From: Dehalobacterium formicoaceticum
GTDB taxonomy: Bacteria > Bacillota > Dehalobacteriia > Dehalobacteriales > Dehalobacteriaceae
DNA: 64,000 bases
Direction of reading: 5' to 3'
NCBI RefSeq assembly: GCF_002224645.1
Contig: NZ_CP022121.1
Location: 372,001 to 436,000 of the forward strand
The notes beneath the pieces are model-generated. The model did not search any database, was not told the DNA's origin, and saw only the letters and a list, made by a program, of their open reading frames with translations. Shown here piece after piece: positions 51,472-62,688 of the stretch (positions are counted from its first letter, which is position 1; each line of letters opens with the position of its first letter). The translations under genes were made by a program, and so were the position numbers.

Positions 51472-53637
51472 ATGACTGTGGATATTCCATCTGTAATTGC
51501 TGCCGAGACCCATATTCCCCTGAAGAAAGTATTAAATACCACGGGGCTTCTGGATCAAGGAAATACGGTGCCTTTCATTGCCCGTTACCGGAAAGAAATG
51601 ACAGGAGAATTAGATGAAAATCAGATCAGGGAGATTGAAGAAAAGCTTAAATTCCATCGCCAACTGGAACAACGCAAGGAAGAAATTATACGCCTGATTG
51701 ATGAACAGGGGAAATTAACCGCAGAGCTTCGGGAAAAAATTCTTAAAACCATGAAGCCGACGGAACTAGAAGATCTCTATCTTCCATATCGTCAAAAGAA
51801 AAGAACCCGCGCCAGTATGGCAAAGGAAAAAGGGCTGGAGCCTTTAGCCTTATATCTCCTGACTTTTCCTCAAACAGGATCTCCGGAGGAAGAAGGAGAA
51901 AAGTATCTATCCGAGGAGGTAACGGACGGGGAGGCTGCTCTTCAAGGTGCCATGGATATTGTAGCGGAAATGGTCAGTGAGGATGCCCAAATCAGAAAAT
52001 GGGTGCGTGGGTTTTGGCTGGATCATGGAATGCTCTTAGTCCAGGCCAAGGACCCGGACAAGGATTCTGTTTATCGCATGTATTATGAAAACTATCAGGA
52101 GGCCGTGGCCAAGATCGTGCCCCACCGGGTACTGGCGATCAATCGAGGTGAACGGGAGGAATTCCTGCATGTGACACTGGACGTTAATCAGGACTTTATT
52201 CTGGAATACCTTTACCGTCGCTTTGTCAAAACGGGTATAACAGCAGATCTGGTTAGGAAGGCGGCGGCTGATGGGTACAAAAGGCTGATCGCACCTTCCA
52301 TTGAGCGGGAGGTGCGGAACCATTTGACGGAAGCGGCGGAAACTCATGCTTTAAACGTTTTTGCCCAGAATCTGCGCAGCTTGCTCCTCCAGGCCCCGGT
52401 CAAAGGGAAGATTGTCTTAGGGTTAGATCCGGCCTACCGTACCGGCTGCAAATGGGCGGTGATGGATGCCACCGGGAAGGTCCTGGAAGTGGGAGTCATT
52501 TATCCCACGCCACCCCATAACAAAATTCGGGAAGGTGAAGAAGAATTAACCAGGCTGGTACAAAAGTACCGGATCCAGGCGATTGTCATTGGAAATGGCA
52601 CTGCTTCCCGGGAAACAGAGCATTTTGTGGCGGAGTTTATCAAAAAATCCGCTGATCCCGGCCTTTCTTATACCATCGTCAGTGAAGCTGGGGCCAGCGT
52701 CTATTCTGCCTCCAAATTGGCAGCAAAAGAATTTCCCCAATTAGACGTAGCGGAAAGAAGTGCCATCTCCATTGGCCGCAGAATTCAAGATCCCTTGGCA
52801 GAGCTGGTGAAGATTCCTCCTCAAGCGGCAGGAGTAGGTCAGTATCAGCATGATCTGCCGGAAAAGCGGTTGTCAGAGAATTTGTCCAAGGTAGTGGAAT
52901 CGGTGGTAAATTATGTGGGTGTGGATTTAAATACGGCTTCGGCCCCTCTCCTTGCTTATGTAGCCGGCATTAATGGCACAGTAGCCACCAATATTGTCAG
53001 CCACCGGGATGAACTGGGAGGTTTTAAAAACCGCAAGGAATTAAAAAAAGTAGCCAAATTAGGGCCAAAAACCTTTGAGCAATGTGCCGGATTTTTGCGC
53101 ATTGCCGACGGGGATAGTCAGCTTGACAATACTGCCATCCATCCGGAGTCCTATGGGGTGGCGAAGCAGCTGCTCCAAGAGTTGGGTCTGGCTTTATCTG
53201 ATGTGGGTTCTCCTGAGTTTATCCAGCCTTTGACTGATATAAGTAAAGCACCTAAAAGAATCATCTCTCTTGCTGAAAAAATCGGGACCGGTGTTCCTAC
53301 CCTGACCGATATCATAGATAGCCTGCTCAAGCCCGGACGGGATCCCCGGGAGGATTTGACGCCTCCTATTTTTCGCACGGATGTTTTGAAGATCGAAGAC
53401 TTACAGCCGGGCATGGTCTTAAAGGGCACGGTTCATAATTTGACTGATTTCGGCGCCTTTATTGATATTGGGGTGAAGCAGGATGGTTTGGTTCATGTCT
53501 CGGAAATTGCGGATCGTTTCATAAAGCACCCTCTAGAGGTGCTCTCTATTGGTGATGTGGTTACGGTGAGCGTGCTCGCGGTTGATGTGGCGCGTAATCG
53601 TATTTCTTTGACCATGAAGGGCCGGTCTTACTCCTAA
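51472..53637 (+). CDS. tex: RNA-binding transcription accessory protein Tex
   Basis: The 721-residue protein has the Tex layout: an N-terminal helical domain, a YqgF-like fold beginning VLGLDPAYRTGCKWAVMD, a helix-hairpin-helix region (NRKELKKVAKLGPKTFEQCA) and a C-terminal S1 domain (VLKGTVHNLTDFGAFIDIG to NRISLTMKG). Tex binds nucleic acids and influences transcription and stress survival. It follows the ABC-F gene directly, with AAAGGAG before the ATG. Confidence 0.96.
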   Translation: MTVDIPSVIAAETHIPLKKVLNTTGLLDQGNTVPFIARYRKEMTGELDENQIREIEEKLKFHRQLEQRKEEIIRLIDEQGKLTAELREKILKTMKPTELEDLYLPYRQKKRTRASMAKEKGLEPLALYLLTFPQTGSPEEEGEKYLSEEVTDGEAALQGAMDIVAEMVSEDAQIRKWVRGFWLDHGMLLVQAKDPDKDSVYRMYYENYQEAVAKIVPHRVLAINRGEREEFLHVTLDVNQDFILEYLYRRFVKTGITADLVRKAAADGYKRLIAPSIEREVRNHLTEAAETHALNVFAQNLRSLLLQAPVKGKIVLGLDPAYRTGCKWAVMDATGKVLEVGVIYPTPPHNKIREGEEELTRLVQKYRIQAIVIGNGTASRETEHFVAEFIKKSADPGLSYTIVSEAGASVYSASKLAAKEFPQLDVAERSAISIGRRIQDPLAELVKIPPQAAGVGQYQHDLPEKRLSENLSKVVESVVNYVGVDLNTASAPLLAYVAGINGTVATNIVSHRDELGGFKNRKELKKVAKLGPKTFEQCAGFLRIADGDSQLDNTAIHPESYGVAKQLLQELGLALSDVGSPEFIQPLTDISKAPKRIISLAEKIGTGVPTLTDIIDSLLKPGRDPREDLTPPIFRTDVLKIEDLQPGMVLKGTVHNLTDFGAFIDIGVKQDGLVHVSEIADRFIKHPLEVLSIGDVVTVSVLAVDVARNRISLTMKGRSYS

Positions 53638-53844
53638 ATTTGATAAACTTCATCTTTAATTTGAAACATGCACATCGCTTCCATCCAAATTATTCTTTTG
53701 AAGTTTGTCCCCGTTATTTTTGCTGGATATTCATTCCGCCCTATAATATAATACTGTATAACAATACTGCCATCGCTCAATAAATTGTGCTTTTTTAACC
53801 CTTATGCAATGAAAGAAGTTTGTACATGAAAGGAGAGCCCCTTC

Positions 53845-54207
53845 ATGGAATATCAAGCTTATCCGGTGACCGGTGAACAAAAATTATTGGCCATCGCAGC
53901 CCATCTCCTGTATTTACTGGGGGGTGTTGGCTTTGTAATCGCTCCCTTAATCATCTTAATCCTGAAACAAGACGATCCTTTTGTTTATGAACATGCCAAG
54001 CAAGCTTTGGTGGCACAAATAATGCTTCTGATTGCAGGAGCGGTGGTTTCTGTTTTGTGCATCGTGCTCATTGGTTTTTTACTCATTCCTGTACTGCTGG
54101 TTCTAGGCATTATTTTCGTGATAACATCCCTGATTGCCGCCTCCCGAGTTTTAAACGGCAGGCTTTATGCTTATCCTCTGATTCAGGGAATCATTCGGCG
54201 CATTTAA
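53845..54207 (+). CDS. DUF4870 membrane protein
   Basis: The 120-residue protein has three hydrophobic segments with the DUF4870 phrases HLLYLLGGVGFVIAPLIILI and FVYEHAKQAL, a Tic20-like fold. Function unknown. AAAGGAGAG precedes the ATG and a TATAAT-containing AT-rich stretch lies about 95 bp upstream. Monocistronic. Confidence 0.85.
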   Translation: MEYQAYPVTGEQKLLAIAAHLLYLLGGVGFVIAPLIILILKQDDPFVYEHAKQALVAQIMLLIAGAVVSVLCIVLIGFLLIPVLLVLGIIFVITSLIAASRVLNGRLYAYPLIQGIIRRI

Positions 54208-54301
54208 TAAAAGCTTATTTCCCGGCAAATTTCCCCCAGGAAACCATATTTAAGAGCTATCATGTTATTTATCCTGATGTCAAAGTTATGTAAAATACAA
54301 A

Positions 54302-54330
54302 GAGGAGGGGCACGATAAGCACCCCTCCTC
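54302..54330 (-). terminator. Terminator of the dnaK-clpB operon
   Basis: GAGGAGGGG pairs with CCCCTCCTC around an 11-base loop, seven bases past the clpB stop; the minus strand then runs TTTGTATTTT. Confidence 0.85.
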
Positions 54331-54337
54331 TATTTAA

Positions 54338-56962
54338 TTATCCCTGATGCTCAGGATTTTGCCAATTTAATTTCAATGTCTCTCCATCACTATCCACCGT
54401 TACCTGAGCACCATCCATAATTTGACCACTGATTAAAGCCCGCGCAATCAGCGTTTCTACATGGTGCTGCAGGAATCGTCGCAGGGGCCGTGCCCCAAAA
54501 ACGGGATCAAACCCACCCTGAACAATGAAATCAACCGCTTGATCGGTCAGATTAAGAGAAATATGACGATCTTCCAGACGTTTTTGCAGCTCTTCCACCA
54601 AGAGATGGACAATGCTGCCAATCTCTCCGACGGTGAGAGGTTTGAAAAAGATCGTATCGTCTACCCGATTTAAAAATTCCGGGCGGAAATGGCGTCTTAA
54701 TTCTCCCATAACCAGATCCTTGGCAGATTCGGAAATCTTGCCTTCCTCATCTATTCCGTCCAGGAGATAGGCCGATCCAATATTGGAGGTCATAATGATA
54801 ATGGTATTTTTAAAGTCCACGGTTCGGCCTTGAGAATCAGTGATACGTCCATCGTCCAATACCTGCAGCAGAACATTAAAAACATCCTGATGGGCCTTTT
54901 CGATTTCGTCAAACAAAATCACCGAATAAGGTTTTCTTCGTACTGCTTCTGTTAATTGCCCTCCTTCTTCATAGCCTACATAACCGGGAGGAGCCCCAAT
55001 CATACGGGATACAGCATGTTTTTCCATATATTCGCTCATATCAATGCGAATGATATTTTCTTCCGTATCAAAAAGAGTTTGAGCAATGGTTTTGGCCAGC
55101 TCCGTCTTGCCCACACCGGTAGGACCGAGGAAAATAAAGGAACCGATGGGCCTTTTAGGATCCTTAATGCCGGCACGAGCCCTGAGAATAGCATCCGTCA
55201 CTCTTTCCACAGCTTCATCCTGGCCGATGACCCGTTGATGCAAGATCTCTTCCAGGCGCAAAAGCTTTTCTCTTTCTCCTTCAACCAATTTGGCCAGGGG
55301 GATGCCCGTCCAACGGGAAATAATACGGGCAATTTCTTCTTCTCCCACCTCTTCTCTGAGCAAGGGGGAAGTTTCTTTACCGGAACCAAATTTATTTTCT
55401 TCTTCTTTTAAAGCTTTCTCTAGTTCCGGCAAGCGGCCATATTTTAATTCTGCCGCCCTATTCAAATCATATTCCCGTTCTGCTTTTTCAATTTCCTGAT
55501 GAATCTGTTCAATTTCTTCCCGCATTTTTCCCACATGCTGAATGGCTTTTTTCTCATTTTCCCATTGGGCTTTCATGGAGGTCATTTTTTCCTTCAAATC
55601 TGCTAATTCTTTTTGCAGATTTTCTAAACGTTCCTGGCTGGCCCGGTCCTTTTCCTTCCTGAGCGCCGCCTCTTCAATCTCCAGCTGCATTACACGTCGG
55701 GAAACCTCATCCAATTCTGCAGGAAGAGAATCAATTTCCGTGCGGATTAAAGCACAGGCTTCATCAACTAAATCGATGGCCTTATCCGGCAAAAACCGAT
55801 CAGAGATATAGCGATTGGACAAGACCGCCGCAGATACCAGAGCATTATCATGGATTCTCACCCCGTGGAAAACTTCAAAACGTTCCTTCAAACCCCTCAA
55901 TATGGAGATGGTATCTTCCACATTAGGTTCTTCCACCATTACCGGCTGAAATCTTCTTTCCAGGGCGGCATCCTTTTCAATATTCTTGCGATATTCATCC
56001 AGAGTGGTCGCCCCAATACAATGGAGTTCTCCTCGTGCCAACATCGGTTTCAGCATATTACCGGCATCCATGGAGCCTTCCGCCTTGCCGGCTCCCACAA
56101 TGGTGTGAATCTCATCAATAAAGAGAAGAATTTCTCCTTCACTTTTCTTAACCTCTTGTAAAACAGCTTTCAAGCGTTCTTCAAATTCTCCCCGATATTT
56201 TGCCCCGGCCACCAAAGAACCCATATCCAAAGAAAAAATCCTCTTGTTTTTCAATCCTTCGGGAACATCTCCCCGGACAATACGATGAGCCAACCCTTCC
56301 ACAATAGCGGTCTTACCCACCCCAGGTTCCCCGATGAGTACCGGATTATTTTTCGTTTTTCTGGACAAAATCCGGATCACATGGCGGATTTCCCCATCCC
56401 GTCCAATCACCGGGTCAAGTTTATTGTTCCGGGCTTCCTGCACTAATTCGGTTCCATATTTGGTCAAGGCTTCATAGGTGTCCTCTGGAGTGGCGCTGGT
56501 CACCCGTTGATTACCGCGGATCCCCGTCAAAGCCTGGAGAAATCTATTGCGGGTGATATGAAAGGTCTCAAAAACCTTACCTAAACGGCTGTTCGCCGCC
56601 TCATCAATCATTCCTAAAAAAATATGCTCGACAGAAACATATTCATCCTTCATTCGCTTGGCTTCTTCTTCCGCCTTCACCAATACCGCATTGACCGGAC
56701 GGCTGACATAAATCTTGCCCGGCTCTCGTCCCGGTCCTGAGACTCGGGGCTTGCTTTCTAAAACCTTCTCTACTTCCCGCTTAAAATTTTCCGGTACGAT
56801 GTCCATAGATGTCAGTATCCGAGGCACCAGGCCTTCATCCTGTTCCAGTAAGGCAACCAGTAAATGTTCAATATCTATTTCCGTATTGCCATATTTCAAA
56901 GCTTTCGTTTCCGCCTGCTGTAAGCTTTCCATGGATTTTTGCGTCAAACGGTTGAGATCCAT
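54338..56962 (-). CDS. clpB: ATP-dependent disaggregase ClpB
   Basis: The 874-residue protein has Clp N-repeats (1-145), AAA1 with GEPGVGKTA, a charged coiled-coil middle domain (about 405-530) and AAA2 with [10 protein letters not shown] and the [23 protein letters not shown]-type loop. ClpB pulls proteins out of aggregates together with DnaK and a J-protein, both encoded just upstream. It starts two bases after cbpM. The middle domain marks it as ClpB rather than ClpC. Confidence 0.97.
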   Translation of the reverse strand: MDLNRLTQKSMESLQQAETKALKYGNTEIDIEHLLVALLEQDEGLVPRILTSMDIVPENFKREVEKVLESKPRVSGPGREPGKIYVSRPVNAVLVKAEEEAKRMKDEYVSVEHIFLGMIDEAANSRLGKVFETFHITRNRFLQALTGIRGNQRVTSATPEDTYEALTKYGTELVQEARNNKLDPVIGRDGEIRHVIRILSRKTKNNPVLIGEPGVGKTAIVEGLAHRIVRGDVPEGLKNKRIFSLDMGSLVAGAKYRGEFEERLKAVLQEVKKSEGEILLFIDEIHTIVGAGKAEGSMDAGNMLKPMLARGELHCIGATTLDEYRKNIEKDAALERRFQPVMVEEPNVEDTISILRGLKERFEVFHGVRIHDNALVSAAVLSNRYISDRFLPDKAIDLVDEACALIRTEIDSLPAELDEVSRRVMQLEIEEAALRKEKDRASQERLENLQKELADLKEKMTSMKAQWENEKKAIQHVGKMREEIEQIHQEIEKAEREYDLNRAAELKYGRLPELEKALKEEENKFGSGKETSPLLREEVGEEEIARIISRWTGIPLAKLVEGEREKLLRLEEILHQRVIGQDEAVERVTDAILRARAGIKDPKRPIGSFIFLGPTGVGKTELAKTIAQTLFDTEENIIRIDMSEYMEKHAVSRMIGAPPGYVGYEEGGQLTEAVRRKPYSVILFDEIEKAHQDVFNVLLQVLDDGRITDSQGRTVDFKNTIIIMTSNIGSAYLLDGIDEEGKISESAKDLVMGELRRHFRPEFLNRVDDTIFFKPLTVGEIGSIVHLLVEELQKRLEDRHISLNLTDQAVDFIVQGGFDPVFGARPLRRFLQHHVETLIARALISGQIMDGAQVTVDSDGETLKLNWQNPEHQG

Positions 56963-56964
56963 AT

Positions 56965-57300
56965 TTATTCCCCCCCATACCAGGATTTTAATTTTTTAAT
57001 TTCTTTTTGTAAATCGTCCATTTCTTCCAGTAATTCCAGCACCAACCCGGCACCGGTCCAGTTCAGGGACAGATCCCGCTTCAATCTGCGCATTTTTTGA
57101 ATTTTAAGCACTTCCTGGCGGGAGATCCGGGGATCTTCCATGCGCCCTTGATAATAAATTAAACCTAAATCCAGCAGCTTTTGTATCAAAGAGGCCTCTA
57201 CTCCCGCCTCGAAAGCTGCCTCTTCAATGGTCAGAGCTCTTTCTTTCCAGATGCCAGGGCTTTGACAGCGCAGTACAATCTTATATCTGTTGGTCGACAT
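56965..57300 (-). CDS. cbpM: CbpM-like chaperone modulator
   Basis: The 111-residue protein has a MerR-like N-terminal region ([20 protein letters not shown]) with [20 protein letters not shown], and a helical C-terminus ([20 protein letters not shown]). This is the pattern of CbpM, which binds the J domain of CbpA and restrains it. It lies between cbpA and clpB with one- and two-base gaps. Confidence 0.85.
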   Translation of the reverse strand: MSTNRYKIVLRCQSPGIWKERALTIEEAAFEAGVEASLIQKLLDLGLIYYQGRMEDPRISRQEVLKIQKMRRLKRDLSLNWTGAGLVLELLEEMDDLQKEIKKLKSWYGGE

Positions 57301-57301
57301 C

Positions 57302-58285
57302 TCAGGATCCCCCCTGTTCTTTCCCGGTATCTTTACGGAATTGATCTAATTTTTTTACCAATTCTATTTCTTCCTGACTGAGATTGGTGGGAATCTTAAT
57401 CTGGGCTACCCCGTAGAGATCACCTTTTCCCGCTAAGCCTTTTCCTTTCAATCGGAAACGCTGGCCATTCTGGGTACCGACCGGAATGGTGATCTGGACA
57501 GATCCTTCCATCGTAGGAACACGTACCTTTCCGCCCAGGATCGCTTCCCATGGGGATAGAGAGATATTGGTTTTTAAATCTGTACCCTCCAGAGAATAGA
57601 CAGGATGAGGGGCAATATTGATTTTAAAATAAAGATCACCGGAGGGCCCGCCATTGAATCCCGGTCCTCCTTGTCCTTTTAGACGGATCTTGCTGCCATC
57701 CTTTACTCCTTTGGGGATTTTTACCTGGATTTCTTTCCGGGTATTTTTTAGCCGCCCATCAGGCTGTTCTTCCGACATCTGCAGGGCCACTGTTTTAGTG
57801 GTGCCAAAATAAGCATCCTCTAAGGTAATCTGTAATTCAGATTCCCGATCCTGGCCTTTTTGGGACCAGCTCTGACCCCGTGAACCCCTTTGTTGTCCGG
57901 AAAAATTAGAGAATCCCCTCCCCTGATTGCCGAAGAGTGTCTCAAAAAAATCGCTGAAATCTCCCTCCCCGCCAAAATGGAAGGATTGACCTCCGCCGCC
58001 GGTATCATAGTGCATATTAAAACCTTCCCAACCAGGCGGGGCAGTGAAATCCTGCCCCGATTTCCAATTGGCGCCCAGCTGGTCATATTTTTCTCTTTTC
58101 TCCGGATCCTTTAAAACCTCATAAGCTTCATTGATTTTTTTAAAATTCTGTTCTGCTTCCGGTTCTTTATTCACATCGGGATGGTACTTACGAGCCAGCT
58201 TACGAAAGGCTGCTTGAATCTCTTTGGCAGTTGCGTCCCGCTGAACTCCTAAAACCTGATAATAATCTTCAAATTTTACACTCAC
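57302..58285 (-). CDS. cbpA: J-domain co-chaperone CbpA
   Basis: The 327-residue protein has a J domain (DYYQVLGVQRDATAKEIQAA, then HPDVNKEP) with the HPD triad, a Gly/Phe-rich linker, and two C-terminal beta domains including VKIPKGVKDGSKIRLKGQG. The cysteine-rich zinc domain of DnaJ is absent, so it is CbpA-type. It stimulates the DnaK ATPase and delivers substrates. It lies 39 bp downstream of dnaK. Confidence 0.93.
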   Translation of the reverse strand: MSVKFEDYYQVLGVQRDATAKEIQAAFRKLARKYHPDVNKEPEAEQNFKKINEAYEVLKDPEKREKYDQLGANWKSGQDFTAPPGWEGFNMHYDTGGGGQSFHFGGEGDFSDFFETLFGNQGRGFSNFSGQQRGSRGQSWSQKGQDRESELQITLEDAYFGTTKTVALQMSEEQPDGRLKNTRKEIQVKIPKGVKDGSKIRLKGQGGPGFNGGPSGDLYFKINIAPHPVYSLEGTDLKTNISLSPWEAILGGKVRVPTMEGSVQITIPVGTQNGQRFRLKGKGLAGKGDLYGVAQIKIPTNLSQEEIELVKKLDQFRKDTGKEQGGS

Positions 58286-58324
58286 GCGTCCACCCCCTAA
58301 TTATTTGTGACCTGACCCGCTGAT

Positions 58325-60193
58325 TTATTCTGCCGTATAATCCACATCAATGACATCATCATCCTTTTTCTCTGTTCCTGTCGTATGCGTCTCGGGTTGG
58401 CTTGCTGTGCTTGCCAACTCTCCCGCCGCCTGACTCAGTTCATCCATCAGGGAGCGGATTTTTTCCGTCGCCCCTTGGTTTTTAAGCTCTTCCTGAAGCT
58501 TGCTGATTAAATCCTCAATGCGGCCTTTGACATGAACAGGCACTGAATCTCCTGCTTCCTTTAAACTTTTCTCCGACTGATAAATCAAGGAATCCGCCTG
58601 ATTTTTCAGCTCAATATAAGCTCTTTTTTGCTGATCTTCTGCTGCATTTTTTTCCGCTTCCTTAATCATACGGTCAATTTCATCCTGAGCCAAGCTGGTG
58701 GAACCGCTGATAGTGATTTTTTGTTCCTTGCCCGACTTTTGTTCTTTGGCCGAGACATTTAAGATCCCGTTGGCATCGATATCAAAGGTGACCTCAATTT
58801 GCGGAATGCCCCGGGGCGCCGGTTCAATCCCTTCCAATTTGAATTGGCCTAATTTCCGATTATCTCCTGCCATCTCCCTTTCTCCCTGTAGGACGACAAT
58901 CTCCACACCGGACTGATTATCCTCAGCGGTAGAAAAGACTTCGCTTTTTTGGACGGGAATGGTGGTGTTCTTTTCAATCAATTTGGTCATAACACCCCCC
59001 AGGGTTTCCAAACCTAAGGATAGAGGCGTTACGTCCAGAAGTACCACATCCTTCAGTTCTCCCATCAAAATGGCGGCCTGAATCGCGGCACCTACAGCTA
59101 CCACCTCATCAGGATTGACGGACATATTGGGTTCTTTACCCCCAGTTAAAGTTTTCACCAACTGCTGGACGGCAGGTACCCTAGTAGATCCGCCGACTAA
59201 TATCACCTGATCAATTTCTGAGGAACTGATTTTGGCATCCTGGATGGATTGATTGACAGGTCCCTTGGTTTTTGCCACCAAGTCTTCAATCAATTGTTCC
59301 AATTTTGCCCGGGTTAATTTCATATCCAGGTGTTTTGGCCCCGTATTATCTGCTGTGATAAAGGGTAAGCTGATTTGACTTTCCTGAGTGGAGGACAATT
59401 CCACCTTAGCCTTTTCCGCCGCCTCATAAAGCCGTTGCAGTGCTTGGGGATCGGTAGACAGATCAACGACTTGGTCTTTCTTAAATTCTTCCACTATCCA
59501 TTGAACAACCCTCTGGTCAAAATCGTCTCCCCCTAAATGGGTATCACCTGAGGTGGAGCGTACTTCAAAGATCCCGTCGCCCACATCCAATAAAGAGACG
59601 TCAAAAGTGCCGCCCCCTAGGTCATAAACTAAAATCGTTTCATTTTTATTTTTCTCCAGGCCGTAGGCCAAAGCTGCCGCCGTCGGCTCATTAATGATTC
59701 TCAGAACATTCAGTCCGGCAATTTTCCCCGCATCCTTGGTTGCTTGCCGCTGGGCGTCATTAAAATATGCCGGTACGGTAATGACTGCATCTGTCACCTT
59801 TTCTCCCAGATAAGTGGAGGCATCATCCGCTAATTTTCGGATCACCTGGGCGCTGATTTCTTCCGGGGAAAGAAGTTTTCCTTCTATTTCAAAACGCACC
59901 GAGTCACTGGGACCCTTTACTACCTTATAAGGTACCTGGCTGATTTCAGATGCTACCTCATCAAATTTTCTGCCCATGAATCGTTTCATGGAAAAGATGG
60001 TGCCGGTGGGATTCATGATCCGCTGCCGTCTGGCAACTTGCCCCGTCAACCGTTCTCCGTTTTTCGCTATGGCCACCACAGAAGGAGTGGTTCTCGCCCC
60101 TTCCGCATTGGGAATGACAACGGGCTTGCCGCCCTCGACTACTGCGACCACTGAGTTTGTTGTTCCTAAATCAATACCTATTGCTTTTGCCAT
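58325..60193 (-). CDS. dnaK: Molecular chaperone DnaK
   Basis: The 622-residue Hsp70 starts at ATG 60193 behind GAGGAGGG. It has [47 protein letters not shown] and [13 protein letters not shown] in the ATPase domain. [20 protein letters not shown] opens the substrate domain, and [12 protein letters not shown] forms the tail. It heads a dnaK-cbpA-cbpM-clpB operon rather than the common hrcA-grpE-dnaK-dnaJ one, so it is probably a second, disaggregation-focused DnaK; a paralogue outside the window is likely but not seen. Confidence 0.96.
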   Translation of the reverse strand: MAKAIGIDLGTTNSVVAVVEGGKPVVIPNAEGARTTPSVVAIAKNGERLTGQVARRQRIMNPTGTIFSMKRFMGRKFDEVASEISQVPYKVVKGPSDSVRFEIEGKLLSPEEISAQVIRKLADDASTYLGEKVTDAVITVPAYFNDAQRQATKDAGKIAGLNVLRIINEPTAAALAYGLEKNKNETILVYDLGGGTFDVSLLDVGDGIFEVRSTSGDTHLGGDDFDQRVVQWIVEEFKKDQVVDLSTDPQALQRLYEAAEKAKVELSSTQESQISLPFITADNTGPKHLDMKLTRAKLEQLIEDLVAKTKGPVNQSIQDAKISSSEIDQVILVGGSTRVPAVQQLVKTLTGGKEPNMSVNPDEVVAVGAAIQAAILMGELKDVVLLDVTPLSLGLETLGGVMTKLIEKNTTIPVQKSEVFSTAEDNQSGVEIVVLQGEREMAGDNRKLGQFKLEGIEPAPRGIPQIEVTFDIDANGILNVSAKEQKSGKEQKITISGSTSLAQDEIDRMIKEAEKNAAEDQQKRAYIELKNQADSLIYQSEKSLKEAGDSVPVHVKGRIEDLISKLQEELKNQGATEKIRSLMDELSQAAGELASTASQPETHTTGTEKKDDDVIDVDYTAE

Positions 60194-60262
60194 CAAAAAC
60201 CCTCCTCTAATAACTTTTATAATTAGTATTTTTGAAATTTATATTAATAAAACCATGTTTTA

Positions 60263-60292
60263 ATTATAGCCCAAAGGTCAGCTAAGGTCAAT
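60263..60292 (-). promoter_or_regulatory. Sigma-A promoter with CtsR-like operator upstream of dnaK
   Basis: On the minus strand TTGACC (60286-60291), a 17-base spacer and TATAAT (60263-60268) form the promoter. On the plus strand 60276-60292 reads GGTCAgctaaGGTCAAt, a direct repeat with the 10-base period of the CtsR box, covering the -35. No CIRCE element was found. The stretch 60293-60513 otherwise holds nothing recognised. Confidence 0.65.
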
Positions 60293-60513
60293 TTTTGTCA
60301 GATTGAGCAGTCCTTAGAAAAACAATGCTACCCCCAGATTTTAATAATTAATACCTATTTCTTCCGATTTTTTGAGAAATTATGACTATATTTCGCGAAA
60401 TGGCACTCAATAATTAATTTCTGATAATAATATTTAAATCTTTTATTAATTTGTCAGTTATTTTGGTATTAAAAGATTTGCCTTATCCAGGATTCCGAAA
60501 CTGGCGGAAGCAA

Positions 60514-60540
60514 AAAAGCATCCCCCATGGAGATGCTTTT
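60514..60540 (-). terminator. Terminator of the hydantoinase-like gene
   Basis: AAAAGCATC, loop CCCCATGGA, GATGCTTTT, with T6 following on the minus strand. It lies about 85 bp after the gene. Confidence 0.8.
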
Positions 60541-60625
60541 ATAAATAATTATTATTTCTTTCTTCCGGTCGGATGCATATTCCTTAAGTTTCGTTATCCC
60601 TTAAAACAAACCCGGCTCATTGGAA

Positions 60626-62584
60626 TTACCATTCCGGCCGACCGACCGCAGTAACCTCTATTCTGGATTCTATATAGATATCGTCTTCCACTATATTGGT
60701 GGGAGCGTATACGTCCTCATCATTTATCAATAATTCATAATCACCGGCGCCGGCCTGCTCCGCAGCAAGCTTGGCCCGTTTCTTAGCTTCATTTAAAGCA
60801 TAAATTTTGGCTCTCTTCAATGTTTTAAAAACTCTCCGTTCCCAGGGGGCATGGACAAAATAATTTCTGTTGTTTTCACCAGGTTTAATTAAAACTTTTA
60901 CAGTTTCCATAATTTTACCAGTAGCCGCTCCGATGGCATTTGCGACCTCAGCATGATCCGGAATAATCAATTCCGTATGCATTTTTTCTGCTACCCGAGG
61001 CAGCCATGCTTGCACCGGTGCCCCAATCCCCACAATAGGCATCTCCATCTGAAAAGAGAAACCCAGCAATTGATTCTTTTTGGGGGCTAAGGCCTTATCT
61101 GCAAAATACATAGCCGTTTCACTATCCTTAAACCATAAGGATTCATCCTCACTGGTGATTAAGCTCTGAACACAGGTGAGACACAACTCATTCACAATTC
61201 TTTCAGAGGCAATTTCCAGAAATTCCTCCCTGGATTTTCTCATCCGGTAGGCTAAGATATCCGCACCCTTCTCAGCTGCCTCTCGGCTCCACTGGGTATA
61301 AATTCCTTGGGCATGCAGAATATCCGTAGGGGTCATGGAGATTTTTGCCACGATTCCTAAATTAACCAGGTTATGCGTACTAAAGAGGTTGGGATCAATC
61401 CTCAAGGCATAGGCCAAATAGTATAGACTCCGCGGCCCTTTTTCTAAAATCTCAATGATCTTCCTTTCGGTTTCATCCAATACCTGTCCGGTTGGTTTTT
61501 TAAGCATCATAAAACAATCTGTCGCCTGGGCAAACATAAGACTATAATTGCGGTCAAAATAGGTGCTTAACTCGTGAAGCAAATTGGGATGCTGGCTAGC
61601 CACAACCGATAAGGGCCAGACCCTTTGCGGACCGACAAGAAGATTCCCGCCTTGGGTAAGCTGAAGATAGCTGTCTCCTCCTAAGCCATAGGTATAGATC
61701 TCTGCCGCTTGAACCCTGGTCAACCAACCGCCGACCATGGCTCCCTCCTGGTTGATGTGGGGCACCCCGTTTTTTAAGAGAGCGATATCTGTCGTAGTTC
61801 CGCCCATATCAAAGACCAGTCCATTCTGGGTATCCGATAAAAAAGTTCCCCCAATGATACTGGATGCCGGTCCGGAAAGAATCGTATCAATGGGCTTTTG
61901 CCGGGCCATTTTTTCGCCCATTAAGGAACCGTCTCCCTTGACGATCATTAAAGAAGCTTCAATGTTCTTCTCTTTGAGCACTATTTTAACGGATTCCATC
62001 AATTCTGCAATAATGGGAATCAAACGGGCATTCAAAGCCGCCGTGACGGTACGTTCATGAAAGCCCAAGGTTGTGGTCAGCTGGTGGGCACAAACCACAG
62101 GCAGATCCAAAAGCTCTTCCACGATTTCTTTAACCCTTAATTCGTGCTCAGGGTTGCGCACACTCAGATATCCGGAAATTGCCACAGCTTCCACCTTACC
62201 TTTGAAGCTTAAAACCTTTTGTCTGATTTCCCCTTCATCCAAATCATCCAAGGACAAACCGTGAATATTATGTCCGCCCTTCAAGACCTCATAACATTGC
62301 ACAGGCATCTTGTCAACGGGATCATGTCCAATTAATAATAAGCCCACAGGGCATCCCCTGCCTTCCACTGTCGCATTGGTAGCTAATGTGGTAGACAGGG
62401 AGACGACGCTGATTTTATCGAATTCTTCAAATTTCATATTATCGATGCAATTCCTGATTCCTATAGTTAGATCTTCCCTGGTCGTAAGGGCTTTGGCTTT
62501 ATTTAATACTTTTTTCTCATCCATCGCTACGATTACACCATCAGTGTAGGTTCCTCCCGTATCAATACCCAGAATAAATGACAT
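60626..62584 (-). CDS. Hydantoinase/oxoprolinase family protein (HyuA-like)
   Basis: The 652-residue ASKHA-type protein opens with ILGIDTGGTYTDGVIV, has STTLATNATVEGRGCPVGLL and later LVFDMGGTTTDIALLKNG. These are the ATP-binding motifs of HyuA and 5-oxoprolinase A. No HyuB partner is adjacent, unlike true hydantoinases, so the substrate is open. The C-terminal 60 residues are unusual for the family and rich in Lys and Glu. GGGAGGG precedes the ATG. Confidence 0.8.
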   Translation of the reverse strand: MSFILGIDTGGTYTDGVIVAMDEKKVLNKAKALTTREDLTIGIRNCIDNMKFEEFDKISVVSLSTTLATNATVEGRGCPVGLLLIGHDPVDKMPVQCYEVLKGGHNIHGLSLDDLDEGEIRQKVLSFKGKVEAVAISGYLSVRNPEHELRVKEIVEELLDLPVVCAHQLTTTLGFHERTVTAALNARLIPIIAELMESVKIVLKEKNIEASLMIVKGDGSLMGEKMARQKPIDTILSGPASSIIGGTFLSDTQNGLVFDMGGTTTDIALLKNGVPHINQEGAMVGGWLTRVQAAEIYTYGLGGDSYLQLTQGGNLLVGPQRVWPLSVVASQHPNLLHELSTYFDRNYSLMFAQATDCFMMLKKPTGQVLDETERKIIEILEKGPRSLYYLAYALRIDPNLFSTHNLVNLGIVAKISMTPTDILHAQGIYTQWSREAAEKGADILAYRMRKSREEFLEIASERIVNELCLTCVQSLITSEDESLWFKDSETAMYFADKALAPKKNQLLGFSFQMEMPIVGIGAPVQAWLPRVAEKMHTELIIPDHAEVANAIGAATGKIMETVKVLIKPGENNRNYFVHAPWERRVFKTLKRAKIYALNEAKKRAKLAAEQAGAGDYELLINDEDVYAPTNIVEDDIYIESRIEVTAVGRPEW

Positions 62585-62688
62585 ATGCTGTTCCCTCCCT
62601 CATACAATTTGCGGTTCAATTTAAATAAATGATTTTTTTATATTATATCATAATTTAACGATATTACTTGCATAGACAAGCATTTTTT

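Noticed and set aside
60194-60513. CIRCE operator or tRNA upstream of dnaK
   Set aside because: No TTAGCACTC/GAGTGCTAA pair and no cloverleaf pattern was found; only the promoter with the direct repeat is supported.
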